Part shown: positions 60,191 to 64,000 of the stretch, piece by piece | Layout: each line of letters opens with the position of its first letter | How positions within the stretch are numbered: the stretch's first letter is position 1 | Source: Stenopsyche tienmushanensis | Taxonomy: Eukaryota > Arthropoda > Insecta > Trichoptera > Stenopsychidae | Direction: 5' to 3' | DNA length: 64,000 nt | NCBI GenBank assembly: GCA_008973525.1 | Contig: WACJ01000116.1 | Span: 496,001 to 560,000, forward strand | Translations under genes and position numbers: made by a program | The notes under the pieces: generated by a model | Seen by the model: only the letters and a program-made list of their open reading frames with translations | What the model was told of the DNA's origin: nothing | Databases searched by the model: none

Positions 60191-63100
60191 TTTCAAAATA
60201 TGTCACTTATACTTATTACAAATTATTTAATAACTCGGATCAATAAAATGTATTATTAAATATACATTTCATACGAATGAATATATTTTTAAATTGACGT
60301 AGTTTAAAATTGCAATTAGATATTTTTATTGTGAATTTCATATGCTTGGAACACATCCTCCTTTGGATTCAATAAAATATGTAGAAATTAAATGTTTTTA
60401 TCAATATTAAACTTTTGAATGATACAAATTATATTTGAAACGATGAAAATTATCCAGTTAATTTAATAAAATGATATTTTTGGAAGTCTTTTATTCATAA
60501 ATTTAAAATGAAATCCTCGTTATACAACGTAAGCCAACTAATGAACCCCATTTTAAAATTTTATTAGTGTGATAAAATAGTTTATATAACAGATTTATCA
60601 TTTTTAATAGTACTATGTTAGATAAAAACGAAGAAAAACTAATTATATAACGAGTCAATAGCGTTATATCTGTTTATATTATGAATCTCTTAACGGACCA
60701 GCTTTCTGCTGATGTGTGTATTTATAACGTTCATATTTTGTTCGCTTATCAGTTAAAATCAGTTAAATTGCAATATCTAATATGATCGTTGATTCCATTT
60801 TTAAATTTGTTTATATTTGTCCTACATTGACAAATTTTCTAGTTTTAAAGAATGTCCGTTCTATTAAATCATGTATTTACTGTTTACTCTCAACCAATAA
60901 GAACTCTTCTAACTATAATGTCTGAAAATTTTATATCTTTATTACGTTATATACCACTTCTTTTAAATAATAAAGCCGTGAGAAAATGTTGAATTTAAAG
61001 ACGCTATGTATAAAACATTAAAAGACCAAGAACATGTACAAAATACAATACGCTATCATCTTTCCTATGTATTTAAAACCCAATTTATATCCTACAAATG
61101 AAAAATTTAAATAAAAATATAAGCCACGTTATGTAGCTTTCTATGGGGATGAAACATTTCCCATAAAACAGTACCGGAGATAATATTCATACAAGAATAT
61201 TGTCGATAAATGTTAATAATTTATCTTAGTGAAGATTATTTGTATTGATTATTAAAAACATTAGAAGATAGCTTATTTAAATTATAATAAAAGATTCATA
61301 GCTTTGTTAAACATATTTATTTGTGTTATCAGTTCCAATTTGTATTAAGTTAACGTCGAATTCTAGTTTCTAATTTATTTAAGCGACGGTATAATAAGAT
61401 AAGTCCTATGAAACCGTGTGTATGTTTGAATTAAGCATTATTTCCTGTATGTGGGTCTTCAATTAGAACGCATAAAGTAGTGCATATTGAAAAACATTTA
61501 TTTAAAATGTATTCGCGTTTGCTTTGTACGATTCAATTATTTAAGAAAGTTTCAGTCGCCAACTCCGTACATTGCCATTTCTTTTATGCTGAACGTCCTA
61601 TCTACAATCACTTAGGTAAGGAAGTTGAGTATCTTAGTTCCTTTGCAATTCATATATGCATCCATTCATATGCATAGGACCGTTAGAATTTTACAACGGC
61701 TTGCGCTATATAATCTGATCCCATTTGTGCTATGCGGTTCTTTTGGTAAATATGCCGGATGTGTATAATATTTACAATGAATCTATCAATGAATATGACT
61801 TCATCGTTAGATTTCATGTGTGTAGTTCCTGAAATTGTATTCCTAAAATGTTCCCTTCGAGTGCAATATATTATTGAATATTGAATAGTTTGTTTATATA
61901 AATATGAGGTTTTATGTATAAATCAAGATTCAAAATTTTTAAAGTCAAATAGCTACAAATATAAATTATATAAAACAAGGAACGTTGCTCAATAAAACAT
62001 AATTCTGACTTGATGAGTGAGCGATTCTCAGTGCGTCGTTAGGATTACTATATTCGTTCTGTTCAAATAGATATTTTGAGCTCCTCGGTAAAGTGGTATT
62101 ATTAACACATCTATACCTTAATAATATTTCTATTTTGTATGATTTTTTAAAATAAATTCTATCAAAAATTAATCTTTCAATGCAAACCTTGTTTCTTTAA
62201 TATAAAGAAAATGATGTATAAATTTTACTTTATGCGCTTATTCTTTGCCGTTAAGATTATAGTGAATTGCTGGAAATTCTTCTTAAACTTGGATATAAAA
62301 TAGAAAAATAAAGACTAGGATAGAACGTTTTTGATAATAACCAAGGATTATCAATAGATTTGAATTGTTGATAATATAAATACCTAATGGCAAAAACACA
62401 TCCCATTGGTAGCGGCATTCGATAGATTCAGACGTGCGGTAACAATTTGAACGCAATTATTTGGGAGAAAAAAGGTTTTTATTTCATCATAATAATGCAA
62501 AATAAAGCAAGAAATCATATCACTAAATAATTTCATAGAAATTTTTTTGCTTGTATATTCATCAGATCTTGTCAAAAAAAATAGATATCTGTCTGGTTAA
62601 TAATAGACCACAAATGATCCAAAAATATTTCAATTGCTTTAGGAAATATTTAATATTTTCTGAAAAATCTATACAAGGGACTGTTGTCTATGCCAGAAGA
62701 GTAACAAAAATTAAGTTTTTTTTTAATAATATTCTTTTTATACTCAAATTCTAACTCTGAAATCTTAATGTAATATTACCATAAAAATAAATCACACAAT
62801 AAGTAAGAACATTTATGTACTTTTGGGTCTTATATTATGGAACCAGTCTCATTATAATGAAAGAAAGAAAAGAAAATTAATTATCATTCATATATACTTA
62901 TATTCCATATTTGGCATGTTATAGTGCAGGGTACTATTGCCAAGGGACTGTTTAATTGGCTTTCATTGTAATGTGGCACAGAGTATAATTAAATTATTTT
63001 GCTGTACACATACAAGATATAAATAGAATAAAAATCACTTGCATTTCGTATCACGTATTAAGCCAGTAGTTTAAGCCGTAGACTACTTGCTGCATAATTT

Positions 63101-63599
63101 AAAATATAGACAGGGGGACTGTTCATAACTATATTGCTTTTGTGATCCGCCAGGATACTGTTTTTGAGCATTATAAAAACGTTTTTGATAAAATAAAATT
63201 AATTTAAATGAATAATGTACGCTGAGTACAAGATGATCAGGTATTTATTTTTTATAGTTAACTACGAAATATATAATCATTTATACATTTTTTATACAAT
63301 ATTGATCTAAGACAGCGAGTTGCCTAATTTATTGAGAATCTCCCATACACAATAGTTTATATGCTATTCAATTATGTAAAAAAATAGGGACGAAATCAGA
63401 AGAATGCAACACAAACCCTTTATTGTGAAGATACCAATGTTCGAGCACAGAAACAGTACAAAAATATCGAATATCTCAAGGAATACATTTGACGACGGCA
63501 ACAGGTTTTTATTTTTTATAAATGCTATGGGCATTGTATTTATGACATTAATTCTATAAAATAAACCTAGTGTTGTCTATGTACATCTCACTATTTTCA
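60191..63599. other. Long AT-rich stretch without a recognised gene
   Basis: No coding motif, known repeat or RNA gene was recognised over about 3.4 kb. Confidence 0.45.
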
Positions 63600-63736
63600 T
63601 ATATTTTCGGATTACAAGTATTCCTTTCCAAAAAAGATCCGGACTACAAGGGGTAAGGGGCAATACTCTATAGTCCGACAAATTGGACAATCCGTCACTA
63701 TCTTGCAAAATATTTGTCGGATTACTGGATCTGCTG
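63600..63736 (+). mobile_element. pogo/Tigger-like remnant
   Basis: The right end, TTGCAAAATATTTGTCGGATT followed by ACTGGATCTGCTG and then TA, matches the right ends at 3691 and 14325. TATAGTCCGACAAATTGG lies to its left. The left terminus is decayed (GATCCGGACTACAAGGGG). Confidence 0.6.
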
Positions 63737-63738
63737 TA

Positions 63739-64000
63739 TTATTATCATAAATATTAATAATAATTGAATAAACAATCATAAATCTTCGTTTTTATGCGTA
63801 TAACAAAAGATCATCGCGACAGTCTTTACTTCGTTTACAAATAAATCATCAGCATTTTTCTTTACTTAACTGCAGATGTTATATTTCTCCTTTATACATT
63901 TTCGGCACGCATATTTTTTACAAATCATACAAGATTTAGTTGTTGTATTGAATTTAAATTTAAAATTTATGTGAAGGTGTTTTCGAATTCTATAGATATG
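63739..64000. other. AT-rich window end
   Basis: Nothing was recognised. Confidence 0.4.

Overview
This is a 64-kb piece of an AT-rich animal nuclear genome, almost certainly an insect. It has spliced genes with GT-AG introns and many decayed DNA transposons (mariner, pogo/Tigger, piggyBac, hAT-like, Harbinger-like) and non-LTR retrotransposons. I cannot place the order. No tRNA, rRNA, CRISPR or bacterial-type feature was seen.

Three host genes could be reconstructed exon by exon with continuous reading phase. (1) An ACAP/centaurin-beta-type Arf GTPase-activating protein lies on the minus strand (31258 to 18552, 17 exons, 852 aa; BAR, PH, ArfGAP and ankyrin domains). (2) TMEM19 lies on the plus strand (34950 to 36287, 5 exons, 345 aa) and has very short introns. 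(3) A sialin-like SLC17 anion transporter lies on the plus strand (40068 to 46766, 10 exons, 517 aa). They do not form a pathway. ACAP and TMEM19 are divergent neighbours, and TMEM19 and SLC17 run in the same direction.

Layout. 1-18.5 kb is gene-free, with mobile-element remnants separated by AT-rich DNA. 18.5-31.3 kb is ACAP, whose introns carry a piggyBac-like MITE, LINE pieces, a hAT-like MITE and a composite repeat. 31.3-34.9 kb holds an orphan exon-like block and a broken piggyBac transposase. 34.9-36.3 kb is TMEM19. 37.4-38.3 kb is a LINE fragment between pogo-like ends. 39.2-39.7 kb is a GC-rich, hairpin-rich island just upstream of SLC17. 40-46.8 kb is SLC17, whose introns hold mariner, Jockey and Harbinger-like pieces. 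46.8-64 kb has no recognised gene, but it contains hAT-like and piggyBac-like MITEs and a three-level nested insertion at 57.7-59.0 kb.

The most unusual material is the transposon architecture. LINE reverse-transcriptase fragments are repeatedly enclosed by DNA-transposon terminal inverted repeats, and two copies share the same LINE/pogo-like junction. A multi-copy composite repeat joins a mariner fragment to a LINE-like tail and, in some copies, hAT-like ends. The GC-rich island remains unexplained.
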